Source: Aculops lycopersici
Taxonomy: Eukaryota; Arthropoda; Arachnida; Trombidiformes; Eriophyidae
Reading direction: 5' to 3'
Length of the DNA: 64,000 nt
Assembly (NCBI GenBank): GCA_015350385.1
Contig: WNKI01000002.1
Coordinates: 548,006-612,005 of the forward strand
Below, in pieces: positions 19,174-29,599 of the stretch (positions within the stretch are counted from its first letter, which is position 1; every line of letters begins with the position of its first letter). Below the pieces are notes generated by a model, which searched no databases, was not told where the DNA came from, and worked only from the letters and a program-made list of their open reading frames with translations. Both the position numbers and the translations under genes were made by a program.

Positions 19174-20016
19174 ATGAACTCTCTAATTTTAGTCAATCAA
19201 ACGAAGAATCTCGCCAAGAGTGTGGGCTTTGTCTTGAGTAGATCTGCAAGCACTGCACAAGCCCAGGTAAAGGAGAAACCGAATACCAAAGTTTTCAAGG
19301 TTTACAGATGGAATCCGGAGAAGGCTGACCAGAAGCCCTATGTTCAAAGTTATGAGGTTGACCTGAACACTTGCGGGCCTATGGTCTTGGATGCACTAAT
19401 CAAGATTAAGAGCGAGCTCGACCCATCGCTGACCTTCAGACGATCATGTCGTGAGGGTATTTGCGGATCCTGTGCAATGAACATCAACGGTACTAACAAT
19501 CTAGCCTGCATATCCAAAATTGACAAGGACAGCGACAAGCCAGTCTCAATCTATCCTTTGCCTCACATGTATGTCATCAAGGATCTTGTTCCAGACATGA
19601 ACAACTTCTACAAACAATACCAATCAATTGAGCCATGGCTGCAGCGCGACCAGGACGAGGTGAACCGCAAACAGAATCTCCAGAGTGTTGAGGATAGAAA
19701 GAAATTAGACGGACTCTACGAATGCATTCTATGTGCTTGCTGCTCAACATCATGCCCAAGCTACTGGTGGAACGGTGACAAGTACCTCGGACCCGCCACA
19801 TTGATGCAAGCCTACCGTTGGGTTATCGATTCTAGAGACCAGGCGACCGCACAGAGACTCGACAAGTTGAGAGATCCATTTTCAGTTTATAGATGTCACA
19901 CCATCATGAACTGTACCCGCACCTGTCCAAAGGGTTTGAACCCAGGACGCGCCATTGGGGAACTCAAGAAGCTGTTATCTGGTTGGGCCGAGAAGCAGCC
20001 AGCCCAAATGGCTTGA
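19174..20016 (+). CDS. SDHB: Succinate dehydrogenase iron-sulfur subunit, mitochondrial
   Basis: 280 aa, intronless. SDHB carries the three iron-sulfur clusters that pass electrons from SDHA-bound FAD to ubiquinone in respiratory complex II. [2Fe-2S] ligands are Cys92, Cys97, Cys100 and Cys112 (CREGICGSC ... AC). The [4Fe-4S] site is CILCACCSTSCP (184-194), with Cys251 of the last motif. The [3Fe-4S] site is CHTIMNCTRTC (241-251), with Cys194. The mature part begins near KVFKVYRWNP. Residues 1-31 form a basic, Ser-rich mitochondrial presequence (KNLAKSVGFVLSRSAST) that closely resembles that of the next gene, NDUFV1. No AATAAA lies close to the stop. Confidence 0.98.
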   Translation: MNSLILVNQTKNLAKSVGFVLSRSASTAQAQVKEKPNTKVFKVYRWNPEKADQKPYVQSYEVDLNTCGPMVLDALIKIKSELDPSLTFRRSCREGICGSCAMNINGTNNLACISKIDKDSDKPVSIYPLPHMYVIKDLVPDMNNFYKQYQSIEPWLQRDQDEVNRKQNLQSVEDRKKLDGLYECILCACCSTSCPSYWWNGDKYLGPATLMQAYRWVIDSRDQATAQRLDKLRDPFSVYRCHTIMNCTRTCPKGLNPGRAIGELKKLLSGWAEKQPAQMA

Positions 20017-20608
20017 TAAATTGCTTACTATTATCATCATCAAAAGCAAAGGCACCAACGGAAGACAAGCGAAACCTCAGCAAGAGAAAGCTATCAGTTA
20101 TCATTGTGAAAAATCCAAACAGTGAACATTAAAAAGGTACACAACGATTTCAATCTTGCTTTCTGTATCCTATGAGAAAGCATCGGAAGTAAATAACAAA
20201 TTTTTTCATCCTTTTTCGGAGAGGTTGTTTACAATTTACTCTATTCTTCCATCCTTCAAGATCACGGGCCCGCGTCACTATGATGGCTCGATGGCCCTAT
20301 GGCCAACTAGCTAGCCCGTAGCTTGGCACTATGAGGTTATCTACGTCACGAAAATTGGAGCCCCTCGGCGGCATTGCACTTATTAGTGCGTCAAGGTAGC
20401 ACAACGCCGCCTGTAGTTGAAGGTTGGAATTAGCCTAAAGTTCTAGTGGAAGATTCTAGTTTGCGTAAACCCAAACAGAGAGAGTGCATGACTCGTTCGC
20501 TTGCTTTCGTTTAGCACAAGACGTAAGCTGCTGCAAATATTGTTATTATTGCGACTGTATTATTACCCCGACTATTGGATGATTGGACATTTTTAATATT
20601 CCGCCAAG
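20017..20608. promoter_or_regulatory. Tandem intergenic region, SDHB / NDUFV1
   Basis: 592 bp. It should hold the SDHB 3' end and the NDUFV1 promoter; a GC-rich patch lies at about 20260-20420. TTTTTAATATTCCGCCAAG directly precedes the NDUFV1 ATG and resembles the TTTTAATATACTCAAG before SDHB. No RNA gene was recognised. Confidence 0.45.
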
Positions 20609-22006
20609 ATGAATTCACTAGTAGCAATTAATTTATCCAAGAACCTATCTAGGAATGTCACATTTGTTCTAAGCCGAGCAGCCAGCACTAGCCAGGCCAA
20701 TGGAAAACTCAAGGATGAGGACAGAATCTTCACAAACCTTTACGGTCGCCATGATTGGCGATTGAAGGGCGCCATGGCCAGAGGCGATTGGTACAAGACC
20801 AAGGAGATTTTAAGCAAGGGCCACGATTGGATTCTAAACGAGGTCAAGGAGTCAGGATTACGTGGCCGTGGTGGTGCTGGTTTCCCGACAGGCATCAAGT
20901 GGGGCTTCATGAACAAGCCCAGTGATGGAAGGCCCAAGTATTTGGTGGTGAACGCCGATGAAGGTGAGCCAGGCACATGTAAGGACAGAGAGATTATGCG
21001 TCACGATCCACATAAGCTAGTTGAGGGTTGTCTGGTTGCTGGCCGAGCCATGGGCGCCGTTGCAGCCTTCATTTACATCAGAGGAGAGTTTGTTTATGAA
21101 GCCTCCAACCTCAACATTGCCATTCAGGAAGCCTACAAGGCTGGTTTGATTGGTAAGAATGCATGTGGAACAGGATACGACTTCGACGTTTATGTGCACC
21201 GAGGGGCTGGCGCCTACATTTGCGGTGAAGAGACTGCCCTCATTGAATCACTAGAGGGCAAGCAAGGAAAGCCAAGATTGAAGCCTCCCTTCCCTGCTGA
21301 TGTTGGAGTTTTCGGATGCCCCACCACAGTATCTAATGTCGAGACTGTAGCAGTTGCGCCCACCATTTGCCGACGAGGCGGTACCTGGTTCTCGAAGCTA
21401 GGTAGGCCACGAAACACTGGCACTAAACTGTTCAACATATCTGGTCACGTAAACAACCCTTGCACAGTGGAAGAGGAGATGTCAATCCCACTTAAAGAGC
21501 TGATTGAACGACACGCCGGCGGAGTAACCGGTGGATGGGATAATCTATTGGGTATCATCCCAGGTGGATCCTCAACACCGATCTTGCCAAAGAACGTTTG
21601 CGAAGAGGTACTTATGGACTTTGACTCACTAGTCCAAGCTCAATCAGGTTTAGGCACAGCCGCTATTATTGTTATGAACAAGCAGACAGATGTCATCAAG
21701 GCAATAGCACGGTTGGCCGAGTTTTACAAACATGAGAGTTGTGGACAGTGTACACCCTGCCGAGAGGGAGTTAGCTGGATGAACAAGATCATGTGGCGAT
21801 TTGTCGAGGGTAATGCCAGGCCAGAAGAGATCGACATGTTATATGAGATATCAAAACAGATTGAGGGACACACAATTTGTGCTCTCGGCGACGGAGCCGC
21901 CTGGCCAGTTCAAGGACTCATTAGACATTTCAGACCTGTGATCGAAGAAAGAATGGCCAAGTATGCTCAAGAGAACGAGCGACAGGTGGCTGCAGCCTCA
22001 AATTAA
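20609..22006 (+). CDS. NDUFV1: NADH dehydrogenase [ubiquinone] flavoprotein 1 (51 kDa), mitochondrial
   Basis: 465 aa, intronless; human is 464. This complex I subunit binds NADH, FMN and the N3 [4Fe-4S] cluster and performs the first electron transfer. The Gly-rich NADH/FMN motif GLRGRGGAGFPTGIKW lies at about 84-99, followed by VVNADEGEPGTCKDREI. GAYICGEETALIES and the N3 ligands CGQCTPC (Cys378, Cys381, Cys384) and HTIC (Cys424) are all present. Residues 1-31 are a mitochondrial presequence sharing 19 of 31 positions, ungapped, with that of the upstream SDHB gene. AATAAA lies at 22072, 66 nt after the stop. The 3' end faces SRP9. Confidence 0.98.
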   Translation: MNSLVAINLSKNLSRNVTFVLSRAASTSQANGKLKDEDRIFTNLYGRHDWRLKGAMARGDWYKTKEILSKGHDWILNEVKESGLRGRGGAGFPTGIKWGFMNKPSDGRPKYLVVNADEGEPGTCKDREIMRHDPHKLVEGCLVAGRAMGAVAAFIYIRGEFVYEASNLNIAIQEAYKAGLIGKNACGTGYDFDVYVHRGAGAYICGEETALIESLEGKQGKPRLKPPFPADVGVFGCPTTVSNVETVAVAPTICRRGGTWFSKLGRPRNTGTKLFNISGHVNNPCTVEEEMSIPLKELIERHAGGVTGGWDNLLGIIPGGSSTPILPKNVCEEVLMDFDSLVQAQSGLGTAAIIVMNKQTDVIKAIARLAEFYKHESCGQCTPCREGVSWMNKIMWRFVEGNARPEEIDMLYEISKQIEGHTICALGDGAAWPVQGLIRHFRPVIEERMAKYAQENERQVAAASN

Positions 22007-22071
22007 TTTGAATGAACGAAACAAACACAATGATGACCATGTTACATGTTGTGAACTCATCGAAAACTTCA

Positions 22072-22077
22072 AATAAA
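22072..22077 (+). terminator. Poly(A) signal of NDUFV1
   Basis: AATAAA 66 nt after the stop. Confidence 0.55.
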
Positions 22078-22267
22078 TACTGATTGTTTGAGGAATAAGA
22101 GATATTCTTGTTTTGATTGTTGATTTTAGAATTAATATAATCTTTGAATTTTTTGTCGCTACGAATGGATTGCGATTGATGTATTGTATACTCCTTGTAA
22201 AGGCAATTCATTATGTAACTGGTAATGGTCGATTGTGATGAAATTGAATTGTTTAGACCCTAATCTA

Positions 22268-22492
22268 TTATGAGACCGTATTACTCATCGCAGTCGACAT
22301 GAGTTTATTGACGTTCTGAACATCCTTAGGATCGCCAAAATACTGAAGCACCTTTTTGTTGTCCGTTGCTTTCACCTTTAATTTTCCATCCTTGTGTCGG
22401 TATTTCATAACAATCCGGCTGCTGGCTGGATCATCACTAACCATCTTCTTTGCCTTATCGGCAAACTCATCCCAATTCTCTAATCGAGGCAT
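22268..22492 (-). CDS. SRP9: Signal recognition particle 9 kDa protein
   Basis: 74 aa starting at ATG 22492. SRP9 pairs with SRP14 on the Alu domain of SRP RNA and provides elongation arrest during cotranslational targeting. The pattern LENWDEFADKAKKM, ASSRIVMKYRHKDGKL and VKATDN matches animal SRP9 (W-E-F helix, then R-V-V-x-KYRHxDG and VKVTD). Human SRP9 is 86 aa; the C-terminal tail is shorter here. It is convergent with NDUFV1 and divergent from a small membrane-protein gene. An 18-bp TA run lies 42-59 bp upstream of the start. Confidence 0.95.
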   Translation of the reverse strand: MPRLENWDEFADKAKKMVSDDPASSRIVMKYRHKDGKLKVKATDNKKVLQYFGDPKDVQNVNKLMSTAMSNTVS

Positions 22493-22533
22493 GATTTTGG
22501 ATTGTGTGAAAATATCAATATTTTGTATGTATG

Positions 22534-22551
22534 TATATATATATATATATA
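22534..22551. repeat. (TA)9 dinucleotide run in a divergent promoter
   Basis: Perfect TA alternation between the SRP9 start (22492, minus) and the small membrane-protein start (22703, plus). It could serve as a TATA-like or easily melted promoter element. Confidence 0.8.
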
Positions 22552-22702
22552 CTAGATAGTATGATACAAAATAATAGTTGTTTGTTTGTTTGTAGTCGAA
22601 ATCAAGTTAATGTAATCTTCTTTTTCATCGAGTTGTCTATGCAACTCACACAATTGCTCGCTCGCCTGTCGTGCCGCGAGCAGTGCAAGAGTATTTGTGC
22701 AA

Positions 22703-23017
22703 ATGCCGGGAACCCAGAAACACAGGAGGAAAACCAGTTTAGATGTTAGAGAAAATTGCGAGTTTCATCCCAGCTCTTATTTAAAGTATAAAACTGCCAA
22801 AATCACTGAAATATTAATGGAGCTCAACTTCAATTTCAACATCAATTACTTTTATATAGCCCTGACTTACTTGGTACTTAATGTAACTTTGATCTACTTT
22901 GTGAGAAAGCGTCAGGCTAGAAGATTTCGGCTTCTCAGGACAAGTGCGCTAGCTCCAAATGATAAGGAAGAAACAACGCCAGCTAAGGCGGCCAAGGTTC
23001 CAAAGAAGATCAAGTGA
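22703..23017 (+). CDS. Small single-pass membrane protein with C-terminal dilysine motif
   Basis: 104 aa from ATG 22703; an internal Met at 39 (22817) would give a 66-aa form. One hydrophobic segment, NYFYIALTYLVLNVTLIYFV, lies at about 48-67, flanked on its C-side by RKRQARRFR, so the positive-inside rule predicts a cytosolic C-terminus. The protein ends KKIK, a canonical KKXX signal for COPI-dependent retrieval to the ER. I do not recognise the family. AATAAA follows 55 nt after the stop, and a 210-bp promoter is shared with SRP9. The coding call rests on composition, topology and poly(A) signal; the start is uncertain. Confidence 0.6.
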   Translation: MPGTQKHRRKTSLDVRENCEFHPSSYLKYKTAKITEILMELNFNFNINYFYIALTYLVLNVTLIYFVRKRQARRFRLLRTSALAPNDKEETTPAKAAKVPKKIK

Positions 23018-23071
23018 TTTATTGTGTTAGAATTAGAGTTGGTTGGCTGAGTTAGAAAAATATGCAACAAA

Positions 23072-23077
23072 AATAAA
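23072..23077 (+). terminator. Poly(A) signal of the KKIK membrane-protein gene
   Basis: AATAAA 55 nt after the stop; supports the small frame being transcribed. Confidence 0.55.
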
Positions 23078-23290
23078 CTTTCCAGCTACCAATTTGTCGA
23101 CTCAACTATGTTGTTGTTGATAACTAGGCAGTCGCGCGACGGCAAACGATTAAAATTGAGTTAGTAGTAACTGTGCGTCTGTCTAGAACATTGTTTGTAT
23201 TTTGGAGTTTTTTAGAGCTTCCCATTGAACTTAGTTTGAAGCAGTGGGCGAGATCCATCGAGCTGATGGATTTATCTGGTCGTGGTAGTG

Positions 23291-23346
23291 GAGACTCGAC
23301 TCGACTCGACTCGACTCGACTCGACTCGACTCGACTCGACTCGACT
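23291..23346. repeat. (CTCGA)n pentanucleotide array
   Basis: About 11 perfect copies of GACTC/CTCGA. The same unit recurs at 28383-28407 and, on the other strand, near 63492-63508. Confidence 0.95.
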
Positions 23347-25392
23347 AGAGGTTGTGTTGAGTTTAGCTGGTCGATAAGCCGCGCCACTAATGAGATCTAG
23401 CGACTGACTCCCTAGCCGTCAGATGGCGTCTACTCTAGCGACCGTTAAGAAAGGCGGCCGCGGTGCTGGTGGTGGCGGCGACAAGATATCTAGTCACAGT
23501 AAACGGAAGCCGCCTATTGGTGTGGCAACGTTACACGTTGAACCGGAGCTCCGCTACTGTCGCAAGTTGGTGCCGCTAACATTGCGACTTGTTCAAGGTC
23601 GCCGTCGCGCGCAGTGCTCACTACGCACCGGGCGCCTAGAGCTCGACGGGCGCTCGGTGGCTGTTGGTGTTGGGAGTTATGCGCTCTGCTACGCCTATGG
23701 CATCAGCGGTAGAAGCGGCGGCGGCGCACAGGAAGTCTCATGTTCTAACTGGTGCGCTATGTGCTTCGTATGCACCGGCAACGGGGTAAAGTGTGGTTAT
23801 CTCATTGCATCTAGGCCACCAACGCAACAACAAAAACAGCAACAACGATACCGGCACCTCTGCTGCGCGCCACGATGCCAATAGCGACAGAAGCAACGAC
23901 TCCTACGAAGCTGTCAGAGGCGTCGACGGAAATGTAACGAGCTTGCCGGGTTCAAGTCCATCGCCGCGAGTTACGTACGAACGATTTAAGAGGCAAGGCT
24001 TGAGCGAGGCAAGCGTACAAGTCTGCGGCCGATTAAGCCGGCAGGCAACTTGAACTTGTTAACCTCAAGACCGCTTGCTCAAAGGTCGCCGCTGAAATAG
24101 TATCAGTCCTGCCTCCCAACTGCTACCAAGCAAAACACTATCCAGCTTTGGCCACCAGCTCAGCTAGTTCAGGTAAGTAGCAAGCTAGCTCGCTGCTAGA
24201 ACTGCTGCTGCTCTCGTTGTTGTTGTTGCTGTTGTTGTTGTTACTGCCGTCGCAGTTCCAAATGGGCGCGAGTTATCGCAAATGAGGCGCAACAGAAGTC
24301 GGTCGGCAAGTCTGGCGATTGCCAGCGAGGCTCGCCTTATCCGCCGGCAATCGGATGCCACTAGCACTTCCGCTCGCGGAGCCCCCTAGCCCCCACCAGC
24401 AGGGAGAAGTCGGCAGGTAATCACGCGCGACGCGGGCCGACTTTGCTTCTTATGGCCACCGACTTCGTGGAGCAACTCGATTCACGCATTACCCTACCAG
24501 CTGCCTGTCGAATCAAGTCATCGTGGTCGTTGTGGTCGTAGTCGTGATCTTCGTTGCTAGCGATGGCAAATCCAATTTGATTTGCTCGCTCAGTTATGCC
24601 AGAGGCGAGATAGTGGACGTCGTGCTCAAAATTCACCACTACCGCCGCCGTTGTCGCTGCAATCACTGCTAACTTAGGCAACTTGACTTTCGCCTCCTCT
24701 AATTTCTTATACCTTTACCTCAAATCGAATTGAATCGAAAGTGAAAGTCGATGGACTAAAGTTGCAGTTTTTCTCCTAGAAACTAAACTCAAACTTCGCG
24801 GCGAAAACGAGAGATTTCGCGGTCATCCATCAAAGTGAAGGTAGAAATAAAACGGAGAGCAAAAATGACGCGCAAATGACCAGCTGGTTTGTTAGCAAGT
24901 CAAGTTGGGCTGAGCTGAGGAGCCATAAGCCGAAACCGCAAACTCTATTAAGTGAGGTGAGGGGAGTGGGCAAATGGATTGCAGCAATATCATCGATGGC
25001 CACACGATGATGCAACCGCAACACGAGCAGATGAAAGCGGGGATTTGTTACGTAAAATTTGCACGCTCTTCCTTGAATCGCCCATTTTGCTGCCACCTCT
25101 TCAATCAAGCCCCATGAGGTAGAACAGTAATATGCAGTGTCAAAGTTTACTTTAACAGCAAGATTGAGGAATACTTACACTAATATTAATCCGCCGCTCG
25201 TGTTGATGGGCATGTGTTCTTGGCTCAATGTTGGTTGGTCGCTTGTGGCCGCTCAACGCTGACTTGTTGGCCGCCCACAAACTCGAGCTGAAGTCTTTGG
25301 GATTGTCGAAACTTTAAGGCCGAGTGTGACTATAGAATGGCCCAATTGAATCTCTGGTACTGACTGAATAGAATTGAGGTTTGCAATAGAAT

Positions 25393-25420
25393 AGAGAGAG
25401 AGAGAGAGAGAGAGAGAGAG
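25393..25420. repeat. (AG)14 microsatellite
   Basis: Perfect dinucleotide run. Confidence 0.95.
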
Positions 25421-28382
25421 CAGGCGATTTGCAAATCTCAGCTCTCATCGCTTTCTATTGCGCAAGAGGGAAGCCATAGTCAATGCAATAACGACCGCGT
25501 TAGCAGTATGAGCAGCTGCATTGGTGCTGCTCTCTTGAAATGGCAAGTGAAATTTGAGAGCAGCGCTAAAAGTCCACTTTGTCGCAACCATCATTCTGAA
25601 TGAGAGGATAAGTTGAATTTGGCGACCAATGCGTTCGGTAGCCAAATTGAGTTGCGCTAGTAGTAGTAGCAGTCTAATTACTCGAACCAAGAAGCGCGGC
25701 ACGCCGCCGACGAATGGTCACCGGAAGTGACTAATGCCCAATCACCGCCAGCTAGTGGACGGCTGAAAACGGAGCCGCAACCGAGTGGCCCGCTGTTACT
25801 GCTCGATTTGTGGCTAATAATAAGTTGCTTTATTCAGGCTTATTTGGTCCCGCTGTTTTTGGCGGAGGATCCAATGAGAAATAAGGCGAGCAAGCGAGCG
25901 ACAAACTTGCTCTGTTCTCGAGTTCTAATACAAGATTCTAACCTATCGACTTGCCTGAAGAGCAACTGACTGGCTGGCTGGCTGGCTGACTCAAATTGCA
26001 AGCCACCAATTTGCCTTCGAGTGAGTGATTAAGTGACAGAAAGAAGAGGAAGATGCTAAAACTAGAGACTAAAGCTGAAGTTTGGCTTGAGATGGCTTAC
26101 AAAAACCAGCAGGAGACGGAAATCACTTCACCTATGGGTTTTTTTCTCTTGCTTCAATGCTAAAGCTCTGGAAAAGAAGAGCGAAGAATTCGCAGCGAAT
26201 CAGCGCCTAGCGACTTTCTCGTCTCGCTCTTCCAGTTGCTTCAAGCAGGAGACTGGGAAGACTTGGCGGATCTTTGTAGCGGTGTTGTCGGCGACTAAGG
26301 CCACAATCAGGTTAATATTTGCTCAATCCAATCGCTTTCTTTGCTCGCCGTTCATGAATAAACTTTGTCCTTGATTCGTCTTGCTTTTGCTTTTGCTTAT
26401 GCTTTGTCGGTCTCACGTGCAGCTAGCTTCTTGTGCCGCTGCTATCCCGATTGGACGTGTCCAGCTAGAAACCAGTAGGCAACACCACAACGCCAATTGG
26501 TTGTGAGTCTCCTCTCTGGTTCTTTACAATTGCAGATAACAAAAGACCACAACTAACTCTCTTTCTCTCTCTCTATCGGCGGCGGTGGCATCTCTGGAAA
26601 AATCCACAGATTTCACTTCGCAGGAAAACTTGCCACGGCACTTCCGGCGGCGGGCAAGGAGTCCAAAGAAACATCTATCCGGCAACTTTTCCAATGTTCT
26701 TGTGGGACGATTACGTAAACATGAACGTTTCCTGTTTACTTTTAGCCCGTCGTCTTCCGTTTGCTGTTCTCCTTTCCTCTATTCTCTGTTGCCCATCGCT
26801 GTGCCTGCCGCCTCACTGCTTAGCCAAGTCAGTGGCCAGCAAACGAGCACGACAAACGAGTGACGAGTTGCTGCTTGAGTTGAATCTAGTCTTTGCTTTA
26901 CCCGTCAGCCAACAGGAGGTAGTTAGGGAGAGAGAAAGAGAGAGGGAGAAGGGGCAAAGGAAGGGAAGGATTTCACCCAAGTGAATTTGAGTGAGTCGAT
27001 TCGGTCGGTGGTTGTTGTTGCGTAATGTGAGTTTTGCTAGTGGGAGCAGTTGTCTTCTCGCCGCAGCCGCAAATTGTCGTCGAGTGGTCGTTTCGAATGT
27101 TCTAACGCCACCAAAACTGGAACGAGACTCTTGATGAGAGTGAGTAGGGGAAATATATATAGAGAGAGGAAGCTCCGGGGGAATGGTAGAGGCAGTAGTG
27201 GCAGCGACGGCGGGCCAATTTGCTCTCGTTGTTCCTCCTCCACAAATTTAGAGAGAGATCCCGTCGAGTTTCGCTCAATTCGCGAGCTGAAGTGGCACTC
27301 GAGAGTTGCAGGCTCAACTTCGGCTCTCGTCTGGCATTCGAATGGTGAATTTTGAGCTCGAATCGGAACCATTACAACCATTCAGCGCAACTCGACGCTC
27401 TCTTCGGTTCGGTCGGTGGTCTTCCAGTCGAGCGCTCCGCTGCTTCTAGGCCGCACTGGCCGGATGCGCGCCGGTTCCGCGCTTACACACGCCCACTCAT
27501 CGCTATGCTCGAGCTCAGGATCTCTGTGTGTTCGGTGAACAAGTGTATGAGCGGACATTCACTGACACGCCCTCGCTAGAAAAGGTGGGCGTGCGGGCTC
27601 ACATAATTGCCCATCAAGGGCAAATGAGCGTAGGCATCGCGCGATGCCACGAGCCTTAGCGGCGACTTGCAAGAAGCGGAAGCTGGGGTCTTTGGCAACG
27701 AGCAGCACGAAAAATATTTCCTCACTTTCTTCTCGAGAAGGAAAAGTCTTATGCAAATTGGTTGCCATTCGGCAACCAAGTTAGTCTCGCATGTCCTGGC
27801 CCTCGTCTCGCGACAGTGTACTTTGAAAGGGCCTTGCGAGAATCTGCAGGACCGCCGCAGATTCCCGAGTGCGCGCCTCTCAGCACTCGAAACGGCCGAA
27901 GTTTGAGTGAGGAGCTAGAGGCGCCATTGCGTTCGCCTTCAGAGCTGCTGCTGCTGACAGTGCACTGTTTTGCCATAGACTTTGCAATGTCCGGAGGAGC
28001 GTCCCATTCTATGCGCAGGAATTAGTGGAGAATAGTGCACCAGTCCTTCGGCTGGCTGACAGACACAATTCGACATGGTGAAGTGCAGCAGACGGAGTGA
28101 CTTGCTGTGGTAATGGCCCATCAGGGCGACGACTGGCTCCGCGTTGTGGTCGCCCACTAGGCGCGCTACGAGTTGGGGTGCCCACTACTCCCTCTTTCTC
28201 CTTTCACTTGCGCACTGCGTATACAGTATACCGCATACAGCATACACTATGCAGAGCGCAGTAGGCGGTTGCGTCACGCGTTGCTGTGTGCTTCTTCAAT
28301 GGCAAAACTCTGCGCAGTTTGGGGCCGAATTGGCGGCCACCAGTGCAGTGTGCCTGTGGAACTTCTCGCAGTAAGTTTGTGG

Positions 28383-28407
28383 CTCGACTCGACTCGACTC
28401 GACTCGC
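28383..28407. repeat. (CTCGA)5 array
   Basis: Five perfect copies of the unit seen at 23291. Confidence 0.9.
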
Positions 28408-29599
28408 CTTCGGTTAGGATAGTGTGTTGCGCTCACGGTCGTCTGCTGCCTCTTATGTCGCCGCCTCCGCTGCTTCTACTTCGGCGATTGATGTCCTGAA
28501 TTTGGCCGCTGTTTTGTTGTCGTGTGTGTCGCCATTGACTGTGCGCGTTTCCCGTTGCTTGCCTCGGGTCTCTAGTTGCGTTGAGTTTGCTTTAAGTTAA
28601 ATAATCATCATTGTGAATGTCAACTTAGCACCACGACCACCACTAACACCATTACTACTACTGTAGCCACCGAAGAGAAAAACTAGCGGCAGCCAGCGAG
28701 AGAGCGAAAGAAAAGGACCGACTGAGTGAGGCTTTAGAAGCAGAATTCGTGGAGAAGCAGAAGCAAAACCAAAGAGAACTAGAGACTCGCTCCTATTCAG
28801 CGACCAGAGACACCAGCGACTGCGACAAAATAACCACGCAACGAATCTCCAGCGAAAGACAATAGGCTTTCCGCTTTCGTCAGCAGCAATCACACTAATA
28901 CCATTCATTCATTCAAATATTATTATTATCTTTACATTATTACTATTACTTTCACTATTAACTTGCATTGCGTTGCACTAAAAACCATCGAGCAGGAGGA
29001 ACCAGCGAGCTATTTGAAATTGAGGCTGTGCTCATCACCATTGCCGCTGCTCTTTTCGAACTTTACATTCATTTTAGACAAAAAGTCACCCATAAAGTTC
29101 ATTGTGTTTCCTCTCTGTCTCTTTTCCCATTTTGAAGCTACGCTAACAGTATTTAACTTTGCAAGACAATTTGTGCTTGTTATTATTATTATTATTATTA
29201 TTACTCATCAGCAGTTGAAGCTCTTTAACCTGTCAGTCGGTCAGTCAGTTTGTATTTAGTATTATTACTAACCTTTGAGACTACACTTTAATTTAGACTG
29301 AGATTATTAGTGCTAATATCAAAGAAACCATCACGAGGAGGAAATTTCAAGGAAGAACTAATACTCTCCATGTTCACCACGTGAGAAGCGCACAACATAA
29401 GCTCGCCCATCTCTCTATCTCACTTTATCTTACGCAATACCAATATCTTATTACATCTCATCATTCCAATCAATTGATCAACTCAAAATATATTATTATT
29501 ATAGTAATTAACTTGCTGCCACAAGGAGTTCATTCGTTCATTTACTCATCATCTCAAATTTCACTTAGTCACAAGCAAAGAAGAAAAATAGATAGCAGG

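Larger units (their letters stand above)
23018..29599. other. Gene-poor region between the small membrane-protein gene and the lectin
   Basis: 6.6 kb without a convincing coding exon. It holds a (CTCGA)n array (23291), an (AG)n run (25393), a short CTGG run (about 25973-25988), a second CTCGA array (28383) and several ATT-rich stretches (28900-29510). A strong donor-like CAG|GTAAGT sits at 24173 and could end a noncoding exon. Minor frames such as 23423-23884 are Arg/Gly/Cys-rich with no domain and are not annotated. This may be the regulatory or 5' untranslated region of the lectin gene. Confidence 0.45.

Noticed and set aside
23423..23884. 153-codon Gly/Arg/Cys-rich frame starting at an ATG
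   Set aside because: No domain, poor start context, irregular composition; the region is GC-rich and frames stay open by chance. It could still be part of a transcript ending at the 24173 donor.
23948..23975. tRNA T-arm-like GGGTTCAAGTCC
   Set aside because: The flanking five bases do not pair to form a T-stem and no D-arm or anticodon arm lies upstream at the right distance.
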